A DNA stretch of 11,790 nt from an uncultured beta proteobacterium (lineage in GTDB: Bacteria > Pseudomonadota > Gammaproteobacteria > Burkholderiales > Burkholderiaceae_C), in NCBI GenBank assembly GCA_903944555.1, contig CAJASG010000357.1, forward strand, positions 1-11,790, written 5' to 3'. Positions 1 through 5,572 of this stretch are shown here, in pieces (the first letter of the stretch is position 1; each line of letters opens with the position of its first letter). The notes under the pieces were generated by a model. That model was given only the letters and a program-made list of their open reading frames with translations, made no database searches and was not told where the DNA came from. The position numbers and the translations under genes were made by a program.

Positions 1-26
1 ACCCGTCCTGAAATGAGTTGACACCT

Positions 27-40
27 TTTCTGCTCAGAAA
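27..40 (+). repeat. Hairpin just upstream of orfA start
   Basis: TTTCTG-CT-CAGAAA is a perfect 6-bp inverted repeat just inside the left IS end and immediately upstream of the orfA ribosome-binding site (AAAGGG near 38-43). Such hairpins in IS leaders can hide the ribosome-binding site in transcripts that read in from neighbouring DNA, limiting transposase expression. That role is inferred here. Confidence 0.4.
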
Positions 41-51
41 GGGCAAGTCAA

Positions 52-453
52 ATGGAATCAGGCATCAAGCGCACCCAACGCGACTACACACTGGCTTTTA
101 AGCTCAGCGTTGTCGCTCAAATAGAAAAAGGCGAACTGACCTACAAAGAGGCACAGCAGCGCTACGGTATTCAGGGTCGATCCACTGTTTTGGTGTGGTT
201 ACGCAAGCACGGCCAGCAACGTTGGGGCGCAATGGCATCATCGCCCTGCATGAGCCATCCATCAAATTCTGGTGCATCCAAGCCACCCACCCCCGAGCAG
301 CGAATCAAGGAGTTGGGAGTTCAGCTCAAAGATGCGCAGGAGAAGGCGCAGCTGTTTGAAGCGGTGCTGGACGTGCTCAAGAAGGATTACGGGGTGCGTG
401 TCGTAAAAAAGCCTTCGGGCAAGTCCTCGCGCAAAAGCTCGTCAAGGGCTTGA
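52..453 (+). CDS. IS3-family transposase OrfA (helix-turn-helix subunit)
   Basis: A 133-residue OrfA. The N-terminal half (about residues 8-55) has the DNA-binding helix-turn-helix pattern typical of IS3 OrfA proteins (YTLAFKLSVV, then YKEAQQRYGIQGRSTVLVWLRKHG). Residues about 82-112 form a leucine-zipper-like coiled coil (RIKELGVQLKDAQ..., VLDVLKK) for multimerisation. OrfA binds the terminal repeats and modulates transposition; its N-terminal part is also the start of the OrfAB transposase made by frameshifting. ATG at 52 has an AAAGGG Shine-Dalgarno sequence about 9 bases upstream. The ORF ends at TGA 451-453, overlapping the nominal orfB start by four bases. Family assignment is secure. 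Confidence 0.93.
   Translation: MESGIKRTQRDYTLAFKLSVVAQIEKGELTYKEAQQRYGIQGRSTVLVWLRKHGQQRWGAMASSPCMSHPSNSGASKPPTPEQRIKELGVQLKDAQEKAQLFEAVLDVLKKDYGVRVVKKPSGKSSRKSSSRA
405..411 (+). promoter_or_regulatory. Programmed -1 frameshift slippery heptamer (A AAA AAG)
   Basis: The orfA reading phase here is GTA AAA AAG (403-411), so the heptamer A AAA AAG lies exactly in the X XXY YYZ phase needed for -1 slippage. After slippage, decoding resumes with GCC at 411 and stays open through orfB to the stop at 1328. This gives a predicted OrfAB transposase of 425 residues (120 from orfA and 305 from the -1 frame). It is the classic IS3-family mechanism for making the active transposase. Confidence 0.85.
420..452 (+). 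promoter_or_regulatory. Candidate frameshift-stimulating stem-loop
   Basis: CAAGTCCT (420-427) can pair with AGGGCTTG (445-452), giving eight base pairs including one G-U, starting eight bases after the slippery heptamer. That is the normal spacing for a structure that stalls the ribosome and stimulates -1 frameshifting. A small GCC-TTCG-GGC hairpin (411-420) directly abuts the heptamer and competes for the first base of this stem. Confidence 0.55.
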
Positions 454-1328
454 GCGTTTGCAGGGCTTGTCGCCATATGGGCATCAGTCGGCAGGCGTAT
501 TACCAAGGACTGAGTCGCCAGGATGAGGTGCGCAAGTGCCACGAACGGGTGATTGAGCTGGTTCGCTCCAAGCGGCTGCGCCAGCCACGCCTTGGAACGC
601 GCAAGTTGCACCATCTGCTGTCCGACTCGTTTGAGCGCGCGCAATTGAAGGTCGGGCGTGATGTGCTGTTCGACATCTTGCGTCAGTCACACATGCTGGT
701 TAGTCCGAAGCGGGCGTACCACAAGACCACGGACAGCCATCATCGGTTTCGCCGCCACCCCAATTTGCTCAAAGCGGGAGTGACGCAGGTTCAGCCGCAC
801 GCAGCCGAGCAAGTCTGGGTGGCCGACATCACCTATTTACCCACCCAAGACGGGTTTGTCTACCTGAGTTTGGTGACCGATGCCTACTCCCGCAAGATTG
901 TGGGGTACCACGTCCATGACAGTTTGCACACCGAGCAGGTCAGCCAAGCCCTGAAGGCGGCGCTCAAGCATCGTCAAAGCCGCCAGCGGTTGGTCCATCA
1001 TTCAGACAGGGGTATCCAGTATTGCTCGGATGCATATCAGAGGATTCACCGGCTGCACGGGTTGACGTGCTCCATGACCGATGGCTATGACTGCTATCAG
1101 AATGCGTTGGCCGAACGTATCAACGGCATTCTCAAGAGCGAATTGCTGTTGCACCGCCCCGCTGATCTGGCGCAGGCCCGGCGTATGGTTGATGAGTCCG
1201 TGGCGATCTACAACACGGAGCGGCCCCACTTCTCTCTACAATTGAAAACGCCCGATGAGGTTCATCGGGCGTCTCTGGCTGAAGTTCGTCAGTTGGTAAA
1301 TCCTGCAACTTCAGGTGTCAACCTATAG
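450..1328 (+). CDS. IS3-family transposase OrfB (DDE integrase core)
   Basis: A 292-residue reading frame with an N-terminal HTH_21-like region (about residues 25-95) and an rve integrase core. The catalytic triad is visible: D126 in VWVADITYLP, D186 in HHSDRGIQY and E222 in NALAERINGILKSE, with DD(35)E spacing typical of IS3. The C-terminal YNTERPH motif is also present. The only start codon near the beginning is TTG at 450, overlapping the orfA stop, so the protein is probably made mainly as the C-terminal part of OrfAB through the frameshift at 405-411, whose -1 frame opens into this ORF from 411. The catalytic domain cuts and joins the IS ends. No disabling mutation is seen. Confidence 0.93.
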   Translation: MSVCRACRHMGISRQAYYQGLSRQDEVRKCHERVIELVRSKRLRQPRLGTRKLHHLLSDSFERAQLKVGRDVLFDILRQSHMLVSPKRAYHKTTDSHHRFRRHPNLLKAGVTQVQPHAAEQVWVADITYLPTQDGFVYLSLVTDAYSRKIVGYHVHDSLHTEQVSQALKAALKHRQSRQRLVHHSDRGIQYCSDAYQRIHRLHGLTCSMTDGYDCYQNALAERINGILKSELLLHRPADLAQARRMVDESVAIYNTERPHFSLQLKTPDEVHRASLAEVRQLVNPATSGVNL

Positions 1329-1340
1329 CAGGACGGGTCA

Positions 1341-1454
1341 ACTGCGTAAAGGGGAACTCGACGACGGCCCGTTCAACACGCTTAGGGCGAACGGAAAATT
1401 AAGTGCCAAATCGGCCTCCAGCCCTTTAGGGGTATGCGCAAGCAGCTCCTATAT
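1341..1454. other. Short intergenic stretch between IS and DUF1569 gene
   Basis: This is the right flank of the IS up to the end of the DUF1569 gene. I see no gene, clear terminator or duplicate of IS sequence here. Whether the insertion broke an older gene cannot be told without the left flank. Confidence 0.4.
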
Positions 1455-1988
1455 TTATAGCAACACAATCTCGTCTTGGTGGTTGGCAATGTGAAACGCG
1501 TGCGCCAACGCAAAGTCGGCGCGGCTCAAGTTGCCATAGGCAAAGTGCGGCTTGAGCGCCCCCGAGTGGCCATTGAAGCGGGTGATCGCGGTGCGCAGGC
1601 GCAGGCTGGACGGCTTCCAGTCGTCCACCTGCGTGAGGGCGGGCGCGCCGGGGATGGGGTCCGTCAGCCCATGCGTCATTTGGCCACGCCACTTGAACAC
1701 GGCAAAGGCGGTACTGCCCACCGTGCTTTGAAACAATGCGCTTTTAGGCTCGGGGAACCCGTCCAGGCTCATCTCAATGCTTTGCGCCAGGTGCTCCAGC
1801 ACGGCCCCCATTTTCCAGCTGGTCGTACTCTTGACACTGGCCGCTTTGTCGACACGGTCAAGCCAGCGCATGGCGTCGTCCAGGGACTGAACTTTGGGCA
1901 CATCTGCCATGGCGGCACCAGTGAGCAGACTGAGTTGGGTAGCGATAAAGTTACGGCGGTTCATGCGGGGGATGTTAGCAGTGGGCAT
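1455..1988 (-). CDS. DUF1569 family protein with Tat-like N-terminus
   Basis: A 177-residue protein recognised as DUF1569 (DinB-like fold superfamily) by the features WKMGAVLEHLAQSIEMSLDGFPE, FKWRGQMTHGL, DPIPGAPAL, LKPHFAYGNLS and AHAFHIANH. Histidines in HLAQS, KPHFAYG and HAFHIANH are candidate metal ligands, as in DinB-like helical bundles; the function of the family is not established. The start is ambiguous. An upstream ATG (complement of 1986-1988) has a GAGG a few bases before it. The internal ATG at 1962-1964 gives MNRRNFIATQLSLLTGAAMA, which looks like a short twin-arginine export signal. The gene is divergent from the small acidic gene, with about 50-76 bases between starts. The IS lies about 115 bases beyond its 3' end. 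Confidence 0.85.
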   Translation of the reverse strand: MPTANIPRMNRRNFIATQLSLLTGAAMADVPKVQSLDDAMRWLDRVDKAASVKSTTSWKMGAVLEHLAQSIEMSLDGFPEPKSALFQSTVGSTAFAVFKWRGQMTHGLTDPIPGAPALTQVDDWKPSSLRLRTAITRFNGHSGALKPHFAYGNLSRADFALAHAFHIANHQDEIVLL

Positions 1989-2040
1989 CCCGCCTCGCCC
2001 GTTTCGGTTAACCTCGCCCCCTCACCAAATAAGGAAAACC

Positions 2041-2289
2041 ATGAAAAAACTCCACGTCACCATCAAGCTGGAAATGTCCGTACCCGACGATTGGGAGCTG
2101 TCAAACACCTCCGAAGGCAGCCAAGTGTTGAAGCTGCCAGACAACCAGTACCTGGACATTGCCATCGAACCCCTGTTCGCCACCGACCCCGAAGAAACCT
2201 GGACCAGCACCGAAAACGAAGAGGTGTTGAACGACATCCTGGACATGGTTGAAAGCGAAGAAGTGGTCTACGAGTTCATCACCCACTAA
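2041..2289 (+). CDS. Small acidic hypothetical protein (82 aa)
   Basis: I do not recognise this family. The ATG at 2041 is preceded by an AAGGA Shine-Dalgarno sequence (about 2029-2034) at normal spacing, which decides the start over upstream in-frame ATGs. The product is strongly acidic: 20 Asp/Glu against 4 Lys and no Arg. It has no cysteine, signal peptide or membrane segment. The N-terminus (KLHVTIKLEMSVPDDWEL) and middle (VLKLPDNQYLDIAIEPLF) look like beta strands; the C-terminus (NEEVLNDILDMVESEEVVYEF) looks helical. It probably is a small cytosolic alpha/beta protein. The DUF938 gene follows 44 bases downstream on the same strand, so co-transcription is possible. No function is proposed. 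Confidence 0.75.
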   Translation: MKKLHVTIKLEMSVPDDWELSNTSEGSQVLKLPDNQYLDIAIEPLFATDPEETWTSTENEEVLNDILDMVESEEVVYEFITH

Positions 2290-2333
2290 TTTGCCCACTA
2301 AGCTTTTCCCAGCAGCGCTACACACCTTAAGCC

Positions 2334-2951
2334 ATGGCCCAACCCGACTTCAGCCCTTCTGCCGAGCGGAACAAGCAACCCATTTTGGAGGTATTGCTGC
2401 AATGCCTGCCCGCGCAGGGCACGGCGCTGGAGATTGCATCGGGCACCGGCCAGCATGTGGAGTGGTTTGCCGCGCAGCTGCCCCAGTGGACCTGGCAACC
2501 GACCGAGGTGCACCGTGGTGCCCTGTACAACATCGAAGTGCGTGTAGCGCAAGCCGGGCTGGACAACGTGCTGGACGCCATGCAGCTGGACGTGCGCACC
2601 GAGCCATGGTTTGCGCAGGCGGCCGCGCCGCCCACATTCGATTTGATTTTTTGCGCCAACATGTTGCACATTGCACCCTGGGAGGCCTGCACAGCCCTGA
2701 TGCGCGGCGCCGCGCAGCACCTGGACGCCAATGGCAAGCTGGTGACCTACGGGCCTTACTTTGAGACCGGGGTGCCGCCATCGCAAGGCAACGTGGAGTT
2801 TGACCAGAGCCTGCGCGAACACGACCCAAGCTGGGGCATTCGGCTGCGTGAAGATGTAGAACAAGTGGCGGCGCAGGCAGGCCTGCGGCTGGCGGCGCGT
2901 CACACCATGCCATCCAATAACCTGCTTCTGGTGTGGGCCAGGGAACCATAG
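2334..2951 (+). CDS. DUF938 family SAM-dependent methyltransferase-like protein
   Basis: A 205-residue protein matching DUF938, a class I (Rossmann) methyltransferase-like family. It opens with the family signature FSPSAERNKQPILEVL (6-21). The SAM-binding motif I is LEIASGTGQHVEWF (32-45). Later come FDLIFCANMLHIAPWE (strand 4 and the family-specific acceptor region), GKLVTYGPYF and the end motif MPSNNLLLVW. The full domain is present at normal family length. The substrate of the family is unknown to me. The ATG at 2334 has only a weak ribosome-binding site, which suggests translation linked to the small acidic gene upstream. The gene converges with the phosphofructokinase gene, with only 25 bases between stops and no obvious terminator. 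Confidence 0.88.
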   Translation: MAQPDFSPSAERNKQPILEVLLQCLPAQGTALEIASGTGQHVEWFAAQLPQWTWQPTEVHRGALYNIEVRVAQAGLDNVLDAMQLDVRTEPWFAQAAAPPTFDLIFCANMLHIAPWEACTALMRGAAQHLDANGKLVTYGPYFETGVPPSQGNVEFDQSLREHDPSWGIRLREDVEQVAAQAGLRLAARHTMPSNNLLLVWAREP

Positions 2952-2976
2952 GCCACAAGCACCAGACGCGCACGGG

Positions 2977-4191
2977 TCAGCGGTGCAGCACCTTGGCCAC
3001 TGGGTTGTGGCGCAGTCTGAAGGCGTCGGGCATGCCGGAGCCCAGCAGGGGGCGCAGGTACATGCGAAACGCATCGGTCACGTCAGTGCCATTGGCGGAG
3101 ATGAATTCATCTTCCATCACCCGCGTTTTGCCCGCCACGGCGTCCAGTGGCAGCAGCTCGTAGTCCACTGAATAGAAGCCGGTGCGCTTGATGGCCACCG
3201 AGCCGTCGCGCCCACCCCACATCGCAAACTGCACCGCCTTCTCCCCCACCTCACGCGCTTCGCGCTGGTCCACGTCCGAGACGCAGCCGATAAAGGAGCG
3301 CTGCAGGTAGCCAAAGGTGTCGCCGCGCACCCGTTTGATCTTCAACTTGGACTTGATCTCTTCGCACAGCAAGTCGGCCAGCGCACCGTTGCCCGAGAGC
3401 TGCACATTGCCGTGGGCATCGTGCTCCAGGTCTTTGGCGAGCAATGCGGCAATGGGCGCACCGGATGCATCATGAATGCCTTCGGACACCGCAATCACAC
3501 AGCGGCCATAGCGCTCGTAGGTGGCTTTCACATCGGCCAGAAACTTCTCCAGCACAAAGGTGCGCTCAGGCAGGTAGATAAGGTGCGGGCCGTCGTCGGG
3601 GAATTTCTTGCCCAGCGCCGACGCGGCGGTTAAAAACCCCGCATGGCGCCCCATCACCACGCCCACATAGACACCGGGCAGGGCCGCATTGTCCAGATTG
3701 GCCCCGGCAAAGGCCTGCGCCACAAAGCGCGCCGCGGATGGGAAGCCCGGCGTGTGGTCGTTGCCGACCAGATCGTTGTCAATGGTCTTGGGGATGTGGA
3801 TGCAGCGCAGCGGGTAATTGGCTTTGAGCGCCTCCTGGCTCACGATGCGCACGGTGTCCGACGAATCGTTGCCACCGATGTAGAAAAAGTGCTCAATCTC
3901 ATGCGCCTGCAAGACCTTGAAAATCTCCTGGCAGTAGGCCAAGTCCGGTTTGTCACGGGTGGAGCCCAAGGCGCTGGAGGGCGTGTTGGCCACCAGCTCC
4001 AGGTTGTGGTGGGTTTCCTGCGTCAAATCGACAAAATCTTCGTTCACGATGCCACGCACACCGTGGCGTGCGCCGTAAATACGCTCGATAGAACCAAAGC
4101 GCCGCGCCTCCAGCGCCACGCCCACCAGCGACTGGTTGATCACCGCCGTGGGGCCGCCGCCCTGTGCAACAAGTATCTTTCCGGATGCCAT
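2977..4191 (-). CDS. 6-phosphofructokinase, PPi-dependent type
   Basis: A 404-residue phosphofructokinase that interconverts fructose 6-phosphate and fructose 1,6-bisphosphate in glycolysis. Motifs: GGGPTAVIN (11-19) for phosphate-donor binding, GGNDSS (106-111), PKTIDND (134-140) with the catalytic Asp, and MGRHAGF (180-186) and PER (208-210) for sugar phosphate. Asp in the fourth position of GGND and Lys in PKTIDND (ATP enzymes have Gly at both places) are the established signature of PPi use, so the reaction should be reversible. The first Asp of the usual GGDD is Asn here. The start ATG (complement of 4189-4191) has an excellent AGGAGG Shine-Dalgarno sequence. The gene stands alone and diverges from the YeeE/YedE operon across a 458-base gap. 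PPi dependence is inferred from residues only. Confidence 0.93.
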   Translation of the reverse strand: MASGKILVAQGGGPTAVINQSLVGVALEARRFGSIERIYGARHGVRGIVNEDFVDLTQETHHNLELVANTPSSALGSTRDKPDLAYCQEIFKVLQAHEIEHFFYIGGNDSSDTVRIVSQEALKANYPLRCIHIPKTIDNDLVGNDHTPGFPSAARFVAQAFAGANLDNAALPGVYVGVVMGRHAGFLTAASALGKKFPDDGPHLIYLPERTFVLEKFLADVKATYERYGRCVIAVSEGIHDASGAPIAALLAKDLEHDAHGNVQLSGNGALADLLCEEIKSKLKIKRVRGDTFGYLQRSFIGCVSDVDQREAREVGEKAVQFAMWGGRDGSVAIKRTGFYSVDYELLPLDAVAGKTRVMEDEFISANGTDVTDAFRMYLRPLLGSGMPDAFRLRHNPVAKVLHR

Positions 4192-4300
4192 ACAAATCCT
4201 CCTGAGTAATAGCTACAGGTCTACCACAACTGCACCACGATTCACTGAGCTTTGGCAAATAAGCAGGTATAAAAATTTTGCACTATTTCAAGAAAAACTT

Positions 4301-4371
4301 GCCCCTGTTTGCTGTGGGCCACTTTGTGGATAACCACTGGCACAACTGCCGCAAACCGCGCCAACAGGGGC
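4301..4371. repeat. Inverted repeat enclosing a DnaA box
   Basis: GCCCCTGTT (4301-4309) and AACAGGGGC (4363-4371) are perfect 9-bp inverted arms separated by 53 bases, with the first DnaA box near the centre. Nested short symmetries lie inside: CCAC-TTT-GTGG at 4319-4329, GTGG-ATAA-CCAC at 4326-4337, and GTTTG/CAAAC at 4307-4311/4352-4356. It could form a cruciform or an RNA stem. No T-run follows, so it does not look like a simple terminator. Confidence 0.5.
4325..4333 (-). promoter_or_regulatory. DnaA box (perfect 9-mer)
   Basis: TGTGGATAA on the plus strand is TTATCCACA on the minus strand, the consensus DnaA box. It sits 25 bases after a 40-base AT-rich stretch and about 134 bases upstream of the phosphofructokinase start. 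It shares the longer 12-mer TTTGTGGATAAC (4323-4334) with the second box. Confidence 0.65.
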
Positions 4372-4471
4372 TCTCAAGGCGGTGCCACAAAAACAGTCAA
4401 CCCCGATACGGCATTCATTTCAGAAGCATCCCCTTGCCAATGGACGGGAAAACTGTGCTAGTCAATATGAA

Positions 4472-4487
4472 CACTTTATGAAAAGTG
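4472..4487. repeat. Perfect palindrome CACTTT-ATGA-AAAGTG
   Basis: A 6-bp inverted repeat with a 4-base spacer in the DnaA-box gap. It has the size and form of an operator or a small hairpin. No known regulator motif was recognised. Confidence 0.4.
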
Positions 4488-4502
4488 CAAAACTCCTGAA
4501 CC

Positions 4503-4520
4503 ACCGCCATAGAAGGCGGT
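4503..4520. repeat. Hairpin ACCGCC-ATAGAA-GGCGGT
   Basis: A perfect 6-bp GC-rich stem with a 6-base loop, 30 bases before the second DnaA box. No T-run follows on either strand, so it is not a clear intrinsic terminator. Its role is unknown. Confidence 0.4.
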
Positions 4521-4550
4521 AAAGTTGCCCACGAAACCTGTTGGCAAATT

Positions 4551-4571
4551 TGTGGATAACTACGTGGACAA
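4551..4571 (-). promoter_or_regulatory. DnaA box (perfect 9-mer) plus adjacent degenerate box
   Basis: TGTGGATAA at 4551-4559 is a second consensus DnaA box in the same orientation as the first, 226 bases away. Three bases later, CGTGGACAA (4563-4571, minus strand TTGTCCACG) is a two-mismatch box. The 12-base start-to-start spacing resembles the closely spaced strong/weak box arrays that load DnaA-ATP at origins and DnaA-regulated promoters. The pair ends 78 bases before the first YeeE/YedE start codon. Confidence 0.6.
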
Positions 4572-4585
4572 GCCCCACATGCCGC

Positions 4586-4617
4586 GCCAGCACTGGCTTT
4601 GCCAGAGGTGCCTCTGG
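4586..4617. promoter_or_regulatory. Two adjacent palindromes upstream of YeeE/YedE operon
   Basis: GCCAG-CA-CTGGC (4586-4597) and CCAGAGG-TG-CCTCTGG (4602-4617) lie side by side, followed by another CCAG at about 4622. They are 32-63 bases upstream of the first operon gene, a usual place for an operator. I infer a binding site for a dimeric regulator; no specific regulator is identified and none is encoded nearby. Confidence 0.4.
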
Positions 4618-4649
4618 AATGACCAGTGTGACCACGGATAATCCAACAC

Positions 4650-5123
4650 ATGGACATTTCTAATTCCCTTTTCCCCCTTGGCTGGCAGCGCTACCTGCTG
4701 GGCGGTTTACTGATCGGTTCGGGGGCGGCATTGCTGTTCGTTCTGACCGGACGCATTGGTGGCATGAGTACAGTGTTCTCCAGCACCTGGTCTTATGTGG
4801 TGCAACGGCCCTTTTTTCAGCAGGCGCGGTTTGTAGATTCACGGGGCTGGCGGCTGGTGTATGCGGCCGGTCTGGTTCTGGGGGCACTGGGTTGGTGGCT
4901 AGGCTTTGCCGGTGGCGTGCGCGAAGCCACGGCGGTGCCCGTGTGGCAACTGCTGGTAGGCGGCTTTTTTGTGGGTTACGGGGCCCGCTTGGGCAATGGC
5001 TGCACGTCGGGGCATGGCATTTGCGGACTGGGTTCGTTGCAGCTTCCCTCACTGATGGCGGTGCTGACCTTTATGGCCACGGCATTCCTCAGCGCAAACC
5101 TGGCAGCGAGGTGGCTGGCATGA
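4650..5123 (+). CDS. YeeE/YedE family sulfur transporter, first half (PmpA-like)
   Basis: A 157-residue inner-membrane protein of the YeeE/YedE (Sulf_transp, PF04143) family. About four membrane segments are visible near residues 15-33, 69-86, 97-113 and 134-153. The motif GNGCTSGHGICG (115-126) carries Cys118 and Cys125; such conserved cysteines are used by the related thiosulfate transporter TsuA/YeeE to pass sulfur species across the membrane. At about half the length of full YeeE, it belongs to the split type that works with a second half-size partner, as PmpA/PmpB do. The stop overlaps the next start (ATGA), which shows translational coupling. The exact substrate (thiosulfate, sulfide or persulfide species) cannot be told. 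Confidence 0.9.
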   Translation: MDISNSLFPLGWQRYLLGGLLIGSGAALLFVLTGRIGGMSTVFSSTWSYVVQRPFFQQARFVDSRGWRLVYAAGLVLGALGWWLGFAGGVREATAVPVWQLLVGGFFVGYGARLGNGCTSGHGICGLGSLQLPSLMAVLTFMATAFLSANLAARWLA

Positions 5124-5557
5124 AGGCATTAACTCAAACCGCAACCCACCCGGCGATTCCCCGCGCACTCGCCACACTGGCGGCAGGTGCACTTTTTGGC
5201 TTTGGCCTGTCGTTTTCCACCATGATCCGGCCCGAGGTGGTCTTGAGTTTTCTGCGGTTCAAAGACTTCGGCCTCATGCTGGTGATGGGCGGCGCGGTGG
5301 TGGTGGTGCTACTGACTTACAAGCTTGCGCCTCGAATGCTGGCAAAGCCACTCTGGGACGACCATTTCCACACCCACCCCAGCGTCTGGAACCGTGACAC
5401 TGCCATCGGTGCAGCCCTGTTTGGCGTGGGCTGGGGCCTGTGCGGCGTGTGTCCTGGCCCGGCCATTGCAGGCTTGGGCGCTGGCAACTGGGAGCTGCTG
5501 TGGGCGTTGGCGGGTATCGCCCTGGGTGCACTGGTGCAGGGGCTTGGAAAAAAATAA
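5120..5557 (+). CDS. YeeE/YedE family sulfur transporter, second half (PmpB-like)
   Basis: A 145-residue membrane protein, partner of the preceding half transporter. The start ATG at 5120 overlaps the upstream stop by four bases, and the protein from there begins MKALTQTATH; upstream in-frame sequence is a shadow of the first gene. Segments near residues 15-34, 50-68, 94-110 and 124-142 are hydrophobic. Family motifs are FGFGLSFSTMIRPEVVLSFL, DFGLMLVMGGA and GWGLCGVCPGPA, the last with Cys108 and Cys111 in a CxxC arrangement. It probably forms a heteromeric channel with the first half for uptake or export of small sulfur compounds. It lies upstream of a ferredoxin in the same operon. Confidence 0.9.
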   Translation: MKALTQTATHPAIPRALATLAAGALFGFGLSFSTMIRPEVVLSFLRFKDFGLMLVMGGAVVVVLLTYKLAPRMLAKPLWDDHFHTHPSVWNRDTAIGAALFGVGWGLCGVCPGPAIAGLGAGNWELLWALAGIALGALVQGLGKK

Positions 5558-5572
5558 CCGCCTTAGAAAACG

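Larger units (their letters stand above)
1..1340 (+). mobile_element. IS3-family insertion sequence, nearly complete
   Basis: Imperfect terminal inverted repeats bound the element. Bases 1-26 match the reverse complement of 1313-1338 at 22 of 26 positions: two perfect 10-base blocks (ACCCGTCCTG and GTTGACACCT) separated by a divergent 6-base core. The right side continues with CA at 1339-1340, the usual IS3-family terminus (5'-TG...CA-3'), so the left end probably begins two bases before the window and the IS is about 1342 bp. Inside are orfA and orfB in the typical overlapping arrangement, with a frameshift signal. The right end of orfB runs into the terminal repeat (stop at 1326-1328). The target-site duplication cannot be tested because the left flank is missing. 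Both ORFs are open and the DDE triad is intact, so the copy may be active. The IS3 subgroup was not assigned. Confidence 0.93.
4192..4649. other. 458-base gene-free gap rich in DnaA boxes and palindromes
   Basis: The divergent gap between the phosphofructokinase gene and the YeeE/YedE operon. No convincing gene is seen. It contains an AT-rich segment (4261-4300, 30 of 40 bases A/T), two perfect DnaA boxes (4325-4333 and 4551-4559), a degenerate box 3 bases after the second, a 9-bp inverted repeat around the first box (4301-4371), and short palindromes at 4472-4487, 4503-4520, 4586-4597 and 4602-4617. It must also carry the promoters of both flanking genes, but I could not place either with confidence. 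Confidence 0.7.

Noticed and set aside
1476..2252. Long plus-strand frame (258 aa) over the DUF1569 gene
   Set aside because: It lies antisense to a recognised protein and then overlaps the small acidic gene; its sequence is Arg/His/Gly-rich with no family features.
2298..3074. Long minus-strand frame (258 aa) over the DUF938 gene
   Set aside because: It is antisense to a clear DUF938 protein and resembles no family.
3643..4209. Plus-strand frame (188 aa) antisense to phosphofructokinase
   Set aside because: It is a shadow of a high-GC gene and has no recognisable motif or ribosome-binding site.
4266..4291. Minus-strand promoter for phosphofructokinase (TTGAAA ... TATACC)
   Set aside because: The elements are separated by only 14 bases, too short for a normal sigma70 promoter.
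4633..4641. CACGGATAA as a third DnaA box
   Set aside because: It differs from the consensus at two of nine bases, both in the core GTGG half, so it is not counted as a box.
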